Source of the DNA: Acidobacteriota bacterium
Lineage (GTDB): Bacteria; Acidobacteriota; Terriglobia; UBA7540
Direction: 5' to 3'
Assembly: GCA_021817045.1 (NCBI GenBank)
Contig: JAKAWG010000046.1
Location: 1-41,307, forward strand
DNA length: 41,307 bases
Shown: one piece after another, positions 15,683 through 24,219 of the stretch
Position numbering within the stretch: position 1 is the first letter of the stretch
How the letters are laid out: every line of letters begins with the position of its first letter
Translations under genes and position numbers: made by a program
The notes under the pieces: generated by a model
The model's database searches: none
What the model was told of the DNA's origin: nothing
Seen by the model: the letters and a program-made list of their open reading frames with translations, nothing else

Positions 15683-16267
15683 TCAGCGCCATCGCTTCAG
15701 GTCCGCCAGCAACCGCTTTCGCGCGCGGTGCAGTCGAACCTTCACCTTGCTGGTGCTCCAGTTCAAAAGCCCTCCAATTTCCTCGATGGAAAGGTTTTCC
15801 ATCTCTTTCATGACGAGCACCAAACGATCTTCGGGCGGAGCCCGGTCCAGCAACTTTCGTACCAAGTCCTTCAAAACCGTTTCTTGCTCAACATCGGGCT
15901 TACCGGCCACCTTCGGCTCCGGGCTACTCTCGATGACCTGGCGGGCCTCGTCGCTTAACTGCCAAAAGTACGTGAGTTTGGAAGCCCTTTGGCGACGCAG
16001 GTAGTCATAACAATGATTAACCGCGATCCGCGCAATCCATGACCGGAACGGAGCCTGGAAATTGTACCCTCGGATCGAGCGAAACACTTTGACAAAAATT
16101 TCCTGTGAAAGATCCTCCGTTTCATCCGGTCGCCGGATGATGTGAAAAACGAGCGAGGAGACCTTGCGCTGATAACGCTCGACCAACAGGCGAAAGGCCT
16201 CCGCCTCCCCGCCTTGAGCCCGCCGGATCCACTCAACTTCCTGCTGGTCCTGGACGTGATTTTCCAT
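15683..16267 (-). CDS. ECF-type RNA polymerase sigma factor
   Basis: A 194-residue sigma-70 family protein with only regions 2 and 4. Region 2 includes DETEDLSQEIFVKVFRSI and FRSWIARIAVNHCYDYLRRQ (about 47-90); region 4 includes APPEDRLVLVMKEMENLSIEEIGGLL and the helix-turn-helix WSTSKVKVRLHRARKRLL. It belongs to the RpoE-like group. It heads a run of same-strand genes (anti-sigma, Spy-like protein, MacA, MacB ATPase, MacB permease, secreted protein) and probably controls them and itself. I could not identify its promoter motif with confidence. Confidence 0.92.
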   Translation of the reverse strand: MENHVQDQQEVEWIRRAQGGEAEAFRLLVERYQRKVSSLVFHIIRRPDETEDLSQEIFVKVFRSIRGYNFQAPFRSWIARIAVNHCYDYLRRQRASKLTYFWQLSDEARQVIESSPEPKVAGKPDVEQETVLKDLVRKLLDRAPPEDRLVLVMKEMENLSIEEIGGLLNWSTSKVKVRLHRARKRLLADLKRWR

Positions 16268-16371
16268 CCGGCATCCATCGCTTGTTATCCCTGCAACCTG
16301 AAGACGAACGAGAGACTCCGTAGGTTACAAGGGCTCGGGGTAGCCCAATTAAACATTATCCGATATTTTAG

Positions 16372-16400
16372 TTGACTAGCTTTATACGCTGTGTCATCAT
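16372..16400 (+). promoter_or_regulatory. Candidate promoter of the XRE regulator
   Basis: TTGACT (16372-16377) and CATCAT (16395-16400) have a 17-bp spacer. Transcription from this -10 would begin at about 16407-16410, at the ATG itself, and no Shine-Dalgarno motif precedes the gene, so the mRNA may be leaderless. The -10 matches the consensus in only 4 of 6 positions. Confidence 0.35.
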
Positions 16401-16409
16401 GTTTATGTC

Positions 16410-16784
16410 ATGGTTATAGGTCGTCGGCTGAGAAAGCTAAGAGAAGAGAAAAACTTTTCCCAAGGCGATATCGAAAAGCGCACTGGGCTGCTTCGTTGCT
16501 ACATTTCCCGGGTCGAGAACGGCCACACGGTCCCGTCACTCGAGACCCTGGAAAGACTGGCGTCGGCATTAGAAGTTCCCCTCTATCAACTTTTCTATGA
16601 GGGTGACGATCCGCCGCCGCTTCCCAACTTAAGCAGCCGCCAGTCCTCGGAAGAACTCGCTCTTGATGAAGAAGCGGAAAAGCAGGTCCGCTTCTTTGAG
16701 AAGGTGCGACGCAGTCTCGAGCGCATTGAGGAAAAGGACCGCCAACTCTTGCTGTACATGGCCCAGAAACTGGCCAGCCGCTAA
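16410..16784 (+). CDS. XRE-family transcriptional regulator
   Basis: A 124-residue protein whose N-terminal ~65 residues form a classic helix-turn-helix (RLRKLREEKNFSQGDIEKRT, LLRCYISRVENGHTVPSLET, LASALEVPLYQLFY). A Pro-rich linker (DDPPPLPN) and a charged, helical C-terminal part of about 50 residues follow; the latter ends in LLLYMAQKLASR and may mediate dimerisation. It is the only gene between 3.9 and 41.3 kb on the plus strand. It is divergent from the ECF sigma gene and shares a 142-bp intergenic region with it, so it could also influence that promoter. Its target is unknown. Confidence 0.88.
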   Translation: MVIGRRLRKLREEKNFSQGDIEKRTGLLRCYISRVENGHTVPSLETLERLASALEVPLYQLFYEGDDPPPLPNLSSRQSSEELALDEEAEKQVRFFEKVRRSLERIEEKDRQLLLYMAQKLASR

Positions 16785-16842
16785 AGCGGCCAGGTAATGG
16801 CGCGTGTCTGCGGAGTCATGAGCAATAGCGGTTGAGGTGTTG

Positions 16843-18381
16843 CTATTCCCACTCGATCGTTCCGGGTGGCTTCGACGTAATATCGAACACCACTCGGTTG
16901 ACTCCCTTGACCTCATTGACGATACGCGTCGCCATCCGCGAGAGCAGTTCAGGCGGGAGCTTTGCCCAGTCCGCCGTCATGCCATCTTCCGATTCCACAG
17001 CCCGCACGGCAATAACCGAGCCGTAGCTTCGCGCATCGCCCATCACTCCAACCGTAAACACGGGCACCAACACCGCAAACGATTGCCACAGTCGATGATA
17101 CAGGCCGGCGCACCGCACCTCTTCCTCCACAATAGCGTCCGCCTCGCGGACCATGCGCAAGCGCTCCACATTGACTGCGCCCACGATGCGAACGGCTAGT
17201 CCAGGCCCGGGGAACGGCTGCCTGCTGATGAGCTCCTCGCTGAGACCAAGTTCCCGGCCCACCGTCCGCACTTCGTCCTTAAAGAGCTCACGCAGCGGCT
17301 CAACAAGCTCGAATTTCAAATCTTCAGGCAGGCCGCCGACATTGTGATGACTCTTTATAGTGGCGGCCGGTCCTCGCACGGAAACTGACTCGATGACATC
17401 TGGATAGAGCGTGCCCTGCACCAAAAAGCGCACGGGGCCGGCCCTCCGGGCTTCATCTTCAAAGACTCGTATAAACTCTTCTCCGATAATCTTGCGTTTC
17501 TGTTCCGGGTCAATCACGCCGCGGAGGCGCTTCAGGAAGCGCGACGAATGATCGACCGCGCGAACGTTGAGGTGAACCTGTGTGTTCAGAGCTGCGGCAA
17601 CGTTTTCAAACTCATTCCGGCGCAACAAACCATTGTTGACAAAGACGCAGGTAAGCCGGTCTCGGATGGCGCGGCCCGCGAGCGTGGCTGCCACAAGGGA
17701 GTCCACACCTCCCGAGATCGCGCAGATGGCGTGATCACCCCCCACCTGATTGCGGATCTTTTCAATCGTGTTCTCAACAAAGGATGCGGGAAACCAGTTC
17801 GGCCTTACATGGCAGCGCTCGAAGACAAATCGCTTGAGAATTTCGGAACCGTGGTCGGTGTGCCTTACCTCGGGATGAAATTCGACCGCATACATCTCCG
17901 CTTCGGGATTTTCCATGACGGAAATGGCGTTTTCCGTCCTTCCCGTCACCTGGAATCCGGGCGGCACGCCCGTGACGTGATCTCCGTGGCTGTTCCAGAC
18001 GCGGAGCGGCGAGGGAAGCCCGGCAAGCAGTTCGCTTTGCGGCGAGATCTCAAGTTGGGCAAATCCGTATTCGCGCCGTGCTGCCGGCTCCACGGTCCCT
18101 CCAAGCGCTGCCGCCATCCACTGAAAACCGTAACACACGCCAAGCACCGGCACGCCGAGCTTGAAAATGCGCTCGTCGCCCTTGGGAGACGCAGGATCAT
18201 ACACCGATGAAGGCCCGCCGGAAAGGATGATTCCCGGCGGTTCCATGGCCGCGAGTTTTTCAAAGGGTATGTGGCAGGGCTCGATCACGGCCGCGACGTG
18301 CATTTCCCGGATGCGCCGCGCGATCAACTGGGTGTACTGGGAGCCGAAATCAAGGATGACAATAGGGCGAATCGAGTTCAT
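16843..18381 (-). CDS. guaA: GMP synthase (glutamine-hydrolysing)
   Basis: Converts XMP to GMP using ATP and glutamine, the last step of guanine nucleotide synthesis. The 512-residue protein has an N-terminal class I glutamine amidotransferase domain with nucleophile Cys83 (GVCYGFQWM) and the His/Glu pair in EFHPEV. The ATP-pyrophosphatase domain has its P-loop SGGVDS (about residues 225-230), and the C-terminal dimerisation domain ends in FDITSKPPGTIEWE, the conserved GuaA terminus. Length is normal. Its ATG follows the leuS stop codon directly with no gap, so the two are cotranscribed. It converges on the XRE gene with about 58 bp between stops. Confidence 0.98.
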   Translation of the reverse strand: MNSIRPIVILDFGSQYTQLIARRIREMHVAAVIEPCHIPFEKLAAMEPPGIILSGGPSSVYDPASPKGDERIFKLGVPVLGVCYGFQWMAAALGGTVEPAARREYGFAQLEISPQSELLAGLPSPLRVWNSHGDHVTGVPPGFQVTGRTENAISVMENPEAEMYAVEFHPEVRHTDHGSEILKRFVFERCHVRPNWFPASFVENTIEKIRNQVGGDHAICAISGGVDSLVAATLAGRAIRDRLTCVFVNNGLLRRNEFENVAAALNTQVHLNVRAVDHSSRFLKRLRGVIDPEQKRKIIGEEFIRVFEDEARRAGPVRFLVQGTLYPDVIESVSVRGPAATIKSHHNVGGLPEDLKFELVEPLRELFKDEVRTVGRELGLSEELISRQPFPGPGLAVRIVGAVNVERLRMVREADAIVEEEVRCAGLYHRLWQSFAVLVPVFTVGVMGDARSYGSVIAVRAVESEDGMTADWAKLPPELLSRMATRIVNEVKGVNRVVFDITSKPPGTIEWE

Positions 18382-20874
18382 CTATCGCGTTACGATGCTC
18401 ACAAGCTTTCCAGGCACCACGATCATCTTTACCACCTGTTTTCCATCCAGATGCTGTGCCACTTTTTCATCCGCCCGAGCGCGCCGGCGGATTTCCTCCT
18501 CGCTCGTGCCGGCTGCCACGTGAATCCGCCCGCGAAGCTTGCCGTTCACCTGCACTGGCAGTTCGATCTCTTCCTCCGCGGCGAGTTGCGAATCCCAAGC
18601 GGGCCACACAGTCCGCAGCGCCGGTTCGTCATGACCTAAGCCTTCCCACAACTCGTCTGCCACGTGCGGCGCAAAAAGCGAAAGAAGCAGGACAAGGTAT
18701 TCAAGCGCCTCCTTCAAGACCTCGGCCCGAATTTCATGTGTTTTCGCCTCCAGCTCCGCCAGCTCATTGACCAGTTCCATCGTCATCGCCACATCGGTAT
18801 TGAAGTGCCAGCGGCCCTCCATGTCCTGCGTCACGTGGCGAAGCGTCTGGTGAGTCTTGCGAAGCAGCCGTCGCTCGGTTGCCGTCAGGTCATTCACCTT
18901 CCAGCTCTGGGCGCGCGCGCTTACAATTCCGGCTAGCCGCTCCGCATGCCGCGCCACCAGCCGGTAAGCACGGTTGAGGAACCGAGCCGCGCCTTCTATT
19001 CCAGCATCGCTCCATTCCAGATCGCGTTCCGGCGGCGCCGCAAACAACATGTAGAGCCGCACCGTATCCGCGCCGTAGCGCGCACACATCTCGGTGGGAT
19101 CGACGATGTTTCCCTTGGACTTTGACATCTTGGCGCCATCCTTGATCACCATACCTTGCGTGAACAGTCGCGCCACCGGCTCGGGGAATGTCACGAGACC
19201 GGTGTCCTGCATCACTTTAGTGAAGAACCGCATGTAAATCAGATGCAGGATTGCGTGCTCGATGCCGCCGATGTATTGGTCCACCGGGAACCAGTATCCG
19301 ACTGCCGAGGCGTTGATGGGAGCGGTGGAAATATTCGGGTCGGTGTAGCGGTAGAAATACCAGGAAGAATCGACGAATGTATCCATCGTGTCGGTCTCGC
19401 GTCGCGCCTCACCGCCACATTTCGGGCAGCACGTCGAAACGAATTCTTCCACTTCGGCCAGCGGCGACCCGCCACGCCCGGTAAACTTCACATTCGTTGG
19501 CAAGACGACAGGCAATGATTCATCTGGCATGGGAACCACGCCGCAACCGGCGCAGTAAACGATTGGAATCGGCGTGCCCCAGTACCGCTGCCTCGAGATA
19601 CCCCAGTCGCGGAGGCGATATTGGATCGTTCCCTGCCCAAAGCCCTGCTGCTCGGCCTCGAGCGTCATTCGCTCAATGGCTTCTTCTGAATTCAGTCCGC
19701 TGAAGGGCCCGGAATTCACCAGCTTCCCGTACTCGATAAAAGCGGCACGGCTCAAATCTGCAGTTTCGCCGCCCTTCGGAACAATGACCTGGCGGATGGG
19801 CAATCCGTACGCGCGGCAAAATTCGAAATCGCGGCTGTCGTGAGCCGGTACCGCCATCACCGCGCCGGTGCCATATTCCATCAGCACGAAGTTGGCCAGC
19901 CACACGGGAATGCTTTCGCCGCTATAGGGGTTCCGCACCGTAAACCCGGTTGGCGCGCCCTGCTTCTCGAGGTTTGGGTCAACGCCCGCACGCGCCGCCG
20001 ACGCTTTGATGCCTTCCACCGCCTCTTTCAGCGCGGCAGCCGAGCCGGACCGCGCGATCAATCTCTCCACCACGGGGTGCTGCGGCGACAGCAAAACTGC
20101 CGTGCAGCCGTAAATCGTGTCAACACGCGTTGTGAATACCCGCACGAGTTCGTCCAGTTCGTTCAGGCGGAAATCCACCAGCGTTCCCTTGGATTTTCCA
20201 ATCCAGTTCTGCTGCATCGTCAGCACGCGCTCCGGCCAGCGGTCTAGCACCTTCATGTCATCGAGCAAACGGTCGGCATACGCTGTGATCTTCAAAAACC
20301 ACTGCTCGAGCTCTCGTTCCTCCACAGGCGTTTCTTCGTGACGCCAGCAACAGCCGTCCACCACCTGCTCGTTCGCAAGCACCGTCTCGCACTGCGAGCA
20401 CCAATTCACGCGGCTCTTCTTGCGATAAGCCAGGCCCCGCTCGAACATGCGCAGGAAAAACCACTGGTTCCAGCGGTAATATTCCGGGACGCAGGTGGAA
20501 ATCTCACGACGCCAGTCGTAGCTAATGCCAAGCCGTTTCAACTGGACCTTCATGCGGTCGATATAGCTGAAGGTGAACTCTGAGGGATGCCGCTGGTGCT
20601 TGATCGCGGCGTTTTCCGCCGGCAGGCCAAAGGCATCCCATCCGATCGGGTGCAGCACGTTGTAGCCGCGCATCCACTTGTAGCGCGCCAGGGCGTCACC
20701 GATGGAATAGTTCCGGACGTGGCCCATGTGGATGTCGCCAGAAGGATACGGCAGCATTTCGAGCACGTAATACTTCTTGCGGGCCGCGTCCGGCTCGGCG
20801 TCAAAGAGGCGTGCCTCTTCCCACCGCTCCTGCCACTTGGCTTCGATGACCTGGGGATCGTATTGAGGGTCCAT
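18382..20874 (-). CDS. leuS: Leucyl-tRNA synthetase
   Basis: Class I aminoacyl-tRNA synthetase that charges tRNA-Leu and edits misactivated amino acids. The 830-residue protein shows the HIGH-type motif PYPSGDIHMGHVRNY (about 38-52), the CP1 editing domain (TGRGGSPLAEVEEF follows it; TRVDTIYG and VPAHDSRDFEF within it), the KMSKS loop (AKMSKSKGNIVDP) and a C-terminal anticodon-binding and ubiquitin-like part (LPVQVNGKLRGRI). It is of normal bacterial length. A zinc-type CxxC pair is present (CCPKCGGEA). It is followed immediately by guaA. Confidence 0.98.
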   Translation of the reverse strand: MDPQYDPQVIEAKWQERWEEARLFDAEPDAARKKYYVLEMLPYPSGDIHMGHVRNYSIGDALARYKWMRGYNVLHPIGWDAFGLPAENAAIKHQRHPSEFTFSYIDRMKVQLKRLGISYDWRREISTCVPEYYRWNQWFFLRMFERGLAYRKKSRVNWCSQCETVLANEQVVDGCCWRHEETPVEERELEQWFLKITAYADRLLDDMKVLDRWPERVLTMQQNWIGKSKGTLVDFRLNELDELVRVFTTRVDTIYGCTAVLLSPQHPVVERLIARSGSAAALKEAVEGIKASAARAGVDPNLEKQGAPTGFTVRNPYSGESIPVWLANFVLMEYGTGAVMAVPAHDSRDFEFCRAYGLPIRQVIVPKGGETADLSRAAFIEYGKLVNSGPFSGLNSEEAIERMTLEAEQQGFGQGTIQYRLRDWGISRQRYWGTPIPIVYCAGCGVVPMPDESLPVVLPTNVKFTGRGGSPLAEVEEFVSTCCPKCGGEARRETDTMDTFVDSSWYFYRYTDPNISTAPINASAVGYWFPVDQYIGGIEHAILHLIYMRFFTKVMQDTGLVTFPEPVARLFTQGMVIKDGAKMSKSKGNIVDPTEMCARYGADTVRLYMLFAAPPERDLEWSDAGIEGAARFLNRAYRLVARHAERLAGIVSARAQSWKVNDLTATERRLLRKTHQTLRHVTQDMEGRWHFNTDVAMTMELVNELAELEAKTHEIRAEVLKEALEYLVLLLSLFAPHVADELWEGLGHDEPALRTVWPAWDSQLAAEEEIELPVQVNGKLRGRIHVAAGTSEEEIRRRARADEKVAQHLDGKQVVKMIVVPGKLVSIVTR

Positions 20875-20904
20875 AAGATTCAGAATGGAGCTTTACGAAT
20901 ACGG

Positions 20905-21171
20905 TCAGAACCACCGGTACGCGTCCTTCCGATGTCCTACAAACTCGACCAGAATCGTGGCCTCCTGCTTCAAAACGGAATAGACAATTCGATAATCTCC
21001 CGCCACGCGCAGTCTGAAGCGATTGTTCGATCCCCGAAGTTTCTTGTATCCCGATGGAAATGGACCATCCTGGAGGCCCTTGAGGGCGGCGAGTAGGGTG
21101 GTTCGGATGTCACCCGGGAGTCTTGCCAAATCCTTCTCGACCGAGGCACGGTACCTCACTGTCCAATTCAT
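20905..21171 (-). CDS. RelE/ParE-family toxin
   Basis: An 88-residue protein with the RelE fold pattern: MNWTVRYRASVEKDLARLP at the N-terminus, a central basic strand (GYKKLRGSNNRFRLRVAGDYRIVY) and an aromatic/basic C-terminus (FVGHRKDAYRWF). RelE-type toxins cut mRNA on the ribosome. Arg and Tyr residues of the usual active-site set (RLRVAGDYRIVY, HRKDAYR) are present. The gene lies 1 nt after the putative antitoxin stop, in the antitoxin-first order usual for this class. It is inserted between leuS and nfo, suggesting acquisition. Confidence 0.88.
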   Translation of the reverse strand: MNWTVRYRASVEKDLARLPGDIRTTLLAALKGLQDGPFPSGYKKLRGSNNRFRLRVAGDYRIVYSVLKQEATILVEFVGHRKDAYRWF

Positions 21172-21172
21172 C

Positions 21173-21430
21173 TCAAAACTTTTTCAATAGATCGTCAATT
21201 GGGTACGTGCGCTCGTCACGACGGGCGTCGCAGATCAAGTTGAGGGCCTCGTCTTCGCTCAGCGGGCTCTTTTTGTATGGGGTCCGGGCGCGCCTCAAGA
21301 CGGCGCTTGCGCCCGGCAGATCTCCTACCCGTGTCAGCTGCGGGAAGGGGGGGGGATAGCCACTCGCAGCACCGACCGGATTCTTGACTGGTTTCCGTGC
21401 CTTGATCGCACGCTGGCGGCGTTCTTTCAT
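21173..21430 (-). CDS. Putative antitoxin of the RelE-type pair
   Basis: An 85-residue basic protein (MKERRQRAIKARKPVKNP) with an acidic/helical C-terminal part (SPLSEDEALNLICDARRDERTYPIDDLLKKF), in keeping with a DNA-binding N-terminus and toxin-binding C-terminus. I do not recognise a specific antitoxin family, and the assignment rests mainly on its position 1 nt before the toxin. The start at 21430 has only a distant GGAGGGG upstream, so it is uncertain. A run of nine C (nine G on the plus strand, 21347-21355) lies in the middle of the coding region; loss or gain of one base would abolish the antitoxin. Confidence 0.6.
   Translation of the reverse strand: MKERRQRAIKARKPVKNPVGAASGYPPPFPQLTRVGDLPGASAVLRRARTPYKKSPLSEDEALNLICDARRDERTYPIDDLLKKF
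21347..21355. repeat. Homopolymer tract of nine G
   Basis: GGGGGGGGG within the antitoxin reading frame (poly-C on the coding strand, encoding part of YPPPFP). Such runs are prone to slippage and could vary the reading frame. Confidence 0.9.
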
Positions 21431-21526
21431 ATCTAAAGTATAACCCCTCCGCGACACTCGGGCGACGGGTACATTTACTCTCCCTTGGGCAGGGCTTTGC
21501 AGAGATCCGCGGAGCAAAAACCGTAG

Positions 21527-22381
21527 CTATCTTCTACCGCCTGCCGCCAGTCTCCTCATCACGCGGATGTTTCGCCTATCGTCATCTGGCTTATCCAGCG
21601 GCGTCTCGCAGATGAATGGAATCGAGCGAAGTTTGGGATGCCGCACGATGCGCGCAAACGCTGCCGCGCCAATTTTGCCTTTGCCAATGTGCTCGTGGCG
21701 GTCGGAGTGCGAACCGAAGTCCGACTTGGAGTCGTTGGCATGGATTACTCGCAGCCGCGCGAGGCCAACCGTGGCGTCGAGCATCTTTACGGTTTCTCGC
21801 AGTCCTTCGGGAGTATGAATGGCGTAGCCCGCGGCAAAACAGTGCGCTGTGTCAACGCACGCTCCAACCGGAAGCTCGTGCCCGGCGCCCGCCACAATTT
21901 CCGCCACTTCCTCAAACGTCCGCCCGATCACCGATCCCTGGCCCGCCGTGTTTTCGATCAGGATGGTCAGCCCATCGAGATTGAGCCCTGCCGCCGCCCG
22001 CTGCAGCGCCTCGACGCAGTGCGCGATGGCCCGCGCTGGTGTGGTTCCTTTGCCGCTTCCCGGATGCGTCACCAGGTAATCCGCTTGCAGCGCCACCGCC
22101 CTTTCTAACTCCTTGCGAAACGCGGCAATGGACTTTCCCCGGATCGTTCCATCCTCAGCCGCCAGATTGATCAAATAATTGTCGTGGACCACAACCGGAT
22201 CAAGGCCATATTGCCTTCGCGCAGCGCGAAACTTCTCGTAGTCCTCTGCGGCCGGTTCGGCGGCACGCCAACCACGCGGGTTTGCCGAAAACATTTGAAA
22301 GGTGTCGCAGCCAATCCGCCAAGCGTGGTGCGCCGCGTTCTCCAGGCCGCCCGCAATGGAGGTGTGTACCCCCACTCTCAT
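21527..22381 (-). CDS. nfo: Deoxyribonuclease IV (AP endonuclease)
   Basis: Endonuclease IV cuts DNA at abasic sites in base-excision repair, with three zinc ions in a TIM barrel. The 284-residue protein has the expected metal-ligand motifs: HTSIAGG near the start, VVVHDNYLINLA, THPGSGKG, IENTAGQGSVIG, VDTAHCFAAGYAI, IHANDSK and SHSDRHEHIGKG, and FICETP. The start is the ATG at 22381 (MRVGVHTS), with GGAG 6 nt upstream, in preference to an ATG four codons earlier. It follows the secreted esterase on the same strand with a short gap. Confidence 0.97.
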   Translation of the reverse strand: MRVGVHTSIAGGLENAAHHAWRIGCDTFQMFSANPRGWRAAEPAAEDYEKFRAARRQYGLDPVVVHDNYLINLAAEDGTIRGKSIAAFRKELERAVALQADYLVTHPGSGKGTTPARAIAHCVEALQRAAAGLNLDGLTILIENTAGQGSVIGRTFEEVAEIVAGAGHELPVGACVDTAHCFAAGYAIHTPEGLRETVKMLDATVGLARLRVIHANDSKSDFGSHSDRHEHIGKGKIGAAAFARIVRHPKLRSIPFICETPLDKPDDDRRNIRVMRRLAAGGRR

Positions 22382-22435
22382 GGAAATCTCCAACTGATCT
22401 TAACAAAGGGCTTCTAACCGCGCCACTGGCCCAGC

Positions 22436-24196
22436 TCATGGATATTGCCACGCCCGAGTATTCGTGCCTGACGGCGCGTGGCGCGCAATGTGCTCTGCCA
22501 TCATCCGCACCAACTCCGCGTTTGACATCGGCTGCCAGCCATGGCCTTTCATAGGCCGGCCGTATGCAAACGTTCCGGCGTAGTGTGGATTCTCGGTCTT
22601 CGCGAGGTAATCCTGCAGAAGATAGACTGCGAGATTCAGGTAATAGTTGTCCATGTCGCCGACATAGACGTGGAGCTTGCCGACAAGGCTCGGGCCGATA
22701 GAAGTCCAATGGGTTCGTAAATAATAGCGCAAATCGTAGCCATGGCTCCGCATGTAATCAGCGACCGCGTGGTTAATCTTTCCTGTGTTCTTGTTCCATA
22801 GCGGCTCGGGATAGCCATCCGCGCCCACAGGTCCGAATACCGCATCCCAGGCGTCAAGCTGCTGGCCGGACCGGCCGTCGCTGCCAAGCGCCAATTCGAG
22901 CTGGCTGAATTCCTTTTCCGTGACCTCCGGCTGCCCGTCCGAACGGCGCATGATATAGCGCTGCGGAAACAGCCAGTGGTGACCCGGCTCGTAAAAGGCA
23001 TTGCCGTCGCGGTAGATGTCAACGAGGTCGAATCGGCGAAAATCGACGGGGTCCGGATAGAACGTCCACGTGCCGCCAAAGAAGCGAGGATGGTAAATCT
23101 GGAGCGCCAGCGATTCCCATCCGCCCGTTGAGCCGCCCGTCAGCACGCGCGCGTAAGGTTGCCGGATGACGCGGAAGTGCTGTTCGAGGTAAGGAATCAG
23201 CTCCTTCATAATTGCGTCGCCGTAAGGGCCGTTGTTGGCCGAGTTCACGGCATAAGAATCGTCAAAATAGGGCGTGGGATGCTGAAACCTCACGGCGATC
23301 ATGCGCGGGAAATTGGCCGAATTCCAAGCCTGATAAAAGTCGTAGCCGTCTGAAGAGCGATCCTGTGTGGTGAAGCCAAACGGCGGCGACAAGCCGAAGT
23401 GGCCCTGGACGTAAATCACCGGGTAATAAACCTTCGGATGCGTATCGTAACCCTTGGGAAGCAGCACCGTTGCGCCCAGGTAAATCGGATGGCCCCAGAA
23501 GTACGTGAGCAGCGGGCTTTCGATCTTCACGTGCTTTACCCACACCGTATCGCGGGGCATGGTGATTGGAGGAATCACCTTGGTGAGGCTCAGCTTCACC
23601 GTCTGCGCCGAGCGCGGATCAAGCTGGATGTGTTCGACCGGGCTGTAGAGGTTTCCAGGCGACTGATTGAATTGCTGGCCCTCCCAATGGTCCATGTGCG
23701 CCCAGATCACGTGGCCGTCGGCGCGGTGAAACTGGGTGTAGATGTCGATCAGCGCCTGCACGTAATACTCCCCCGCGGGTAAATCTTTCAGGCTGCGCAG
23801 CGGATAACCGGGCGATGAGGAATCAACCACTGCCGCCTCACCCGGTGTGAGCCTGGCGACGTCCTTCGCAAAAAACGGCGGCGTATCGCCCCACCAACCT
23901 ACCTGCAGCCGCGGCGCCGGATCGTCGCGGCGGCTGATCATCACAAAAACGCGGCCCGTGATTGGGTGTGAATGAACGGTGGCTGGAAACGAAATCTCGA
24001 ATTGCAGTCCTGCCGCGTGAGCCAGGCCGCCCACCATCAAGAGCAGCGCGAAGGCTGCAACGCACGCCGCCCGCGTTCGCAGACCGCGGTAGATCCCGCC
24101 CAACGCGTCGTTTCGAGGCGTCCTGATGCGCAGGGACCGGCTCAGCGTCTGAGTGACCGCTTTCCGGAACCTTCTCTCGTAGCTCATTAGCCACAT
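22436..24196 (-). CDS. Secreted esterase (PF00756-type alpha/beta hydrolase)
   Basis: The protein has a basic N-terminal stretch, a signal peptide-like segment (ACVAAFALLLMVGGLAHA, about residues 44-61) and a large catalytic domain of the putative-esterase family. From this start, nucleophile Ser356 lies in VLTGGSTGGWES, and YFDDSYAVNSANNGPYGDAI and AWNSANFP surround the active-site loop. A His near the C-terminus (MKGHGWQPM) fits the catalytic base. The first ~230 residues before the hydrolase core form an added beta-rich domain (FEISFPATVHSHPITGRVFV). The start at 24196 follows AGGAAGGGA by 9 nt; an upstream GTG at 24223 that overlaps the tatD stop is an alternative. The substrate is unknown; relatives act on sugar or aromatic esters. 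It follows tatD closely. Confidence 0.85.
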   Translation of the reverse strand: MWLMSYERRFRKAVTQTLSRSLRIRTPRNDALGGIYRGLRTRAACVAAFALLLMVGGLAHAAGLQFEISFPATVHSHPITGRVFVMISRRDDPAPRLQVGWWGDTPPFFAKDVARLTPGEAAVVDSSSPGYPLRSLKDLPAGEYYVQALIDIYTQFHRADGHVIWAHMDHWEGQQFNQSPGNLYSPVEHIQLDPRSAQTVKLSLTKVIPPITMPRDTVWVKHVKIESPLLTYFWGHPIYLGATVLLPKGYDTHPKVYYPVIYVQGHFGLSPPFGFTTQDRSSDGYDFYQAWNSANFPRMIAVRFQHPTPYFDDSYAVNSANNGPYGDAIMKELIPYLEQHFRVIRQPYARVLTGGSTGGWESLALQIYHPRFFGGTWTFYPDPVDFRRFDLVDIYRDGNAFYEPGHHWLFPQRYIMRRSDGQPEVTEKEFSQLELALGSDGRSGQQLDAWDAVFGPVGADGYPEPLWNKNTGKINHAVADYMRSHGYDLRYYLRTHWTSIGPSLVGKLHVYVGDMDNYYLNLAVYLLQDYLAKTENPHYAGTFAYGRPMKGHGWQPMSNAELVRMMAEHIARHAPSGTNTRAWQYP

Positions 24197-24219
24197 CGAC
24201 TTCAATCCCTTCCTCGGGG

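Noticed and set aside
16824..16847. AATAGC...GCTATT inverted repeat between the XRE gene and guaA as a shared terminator
   Set aside because: The stem is only 6 bp with a 12-nt loop, reaches into the guaA stop codon, and has no T-run.
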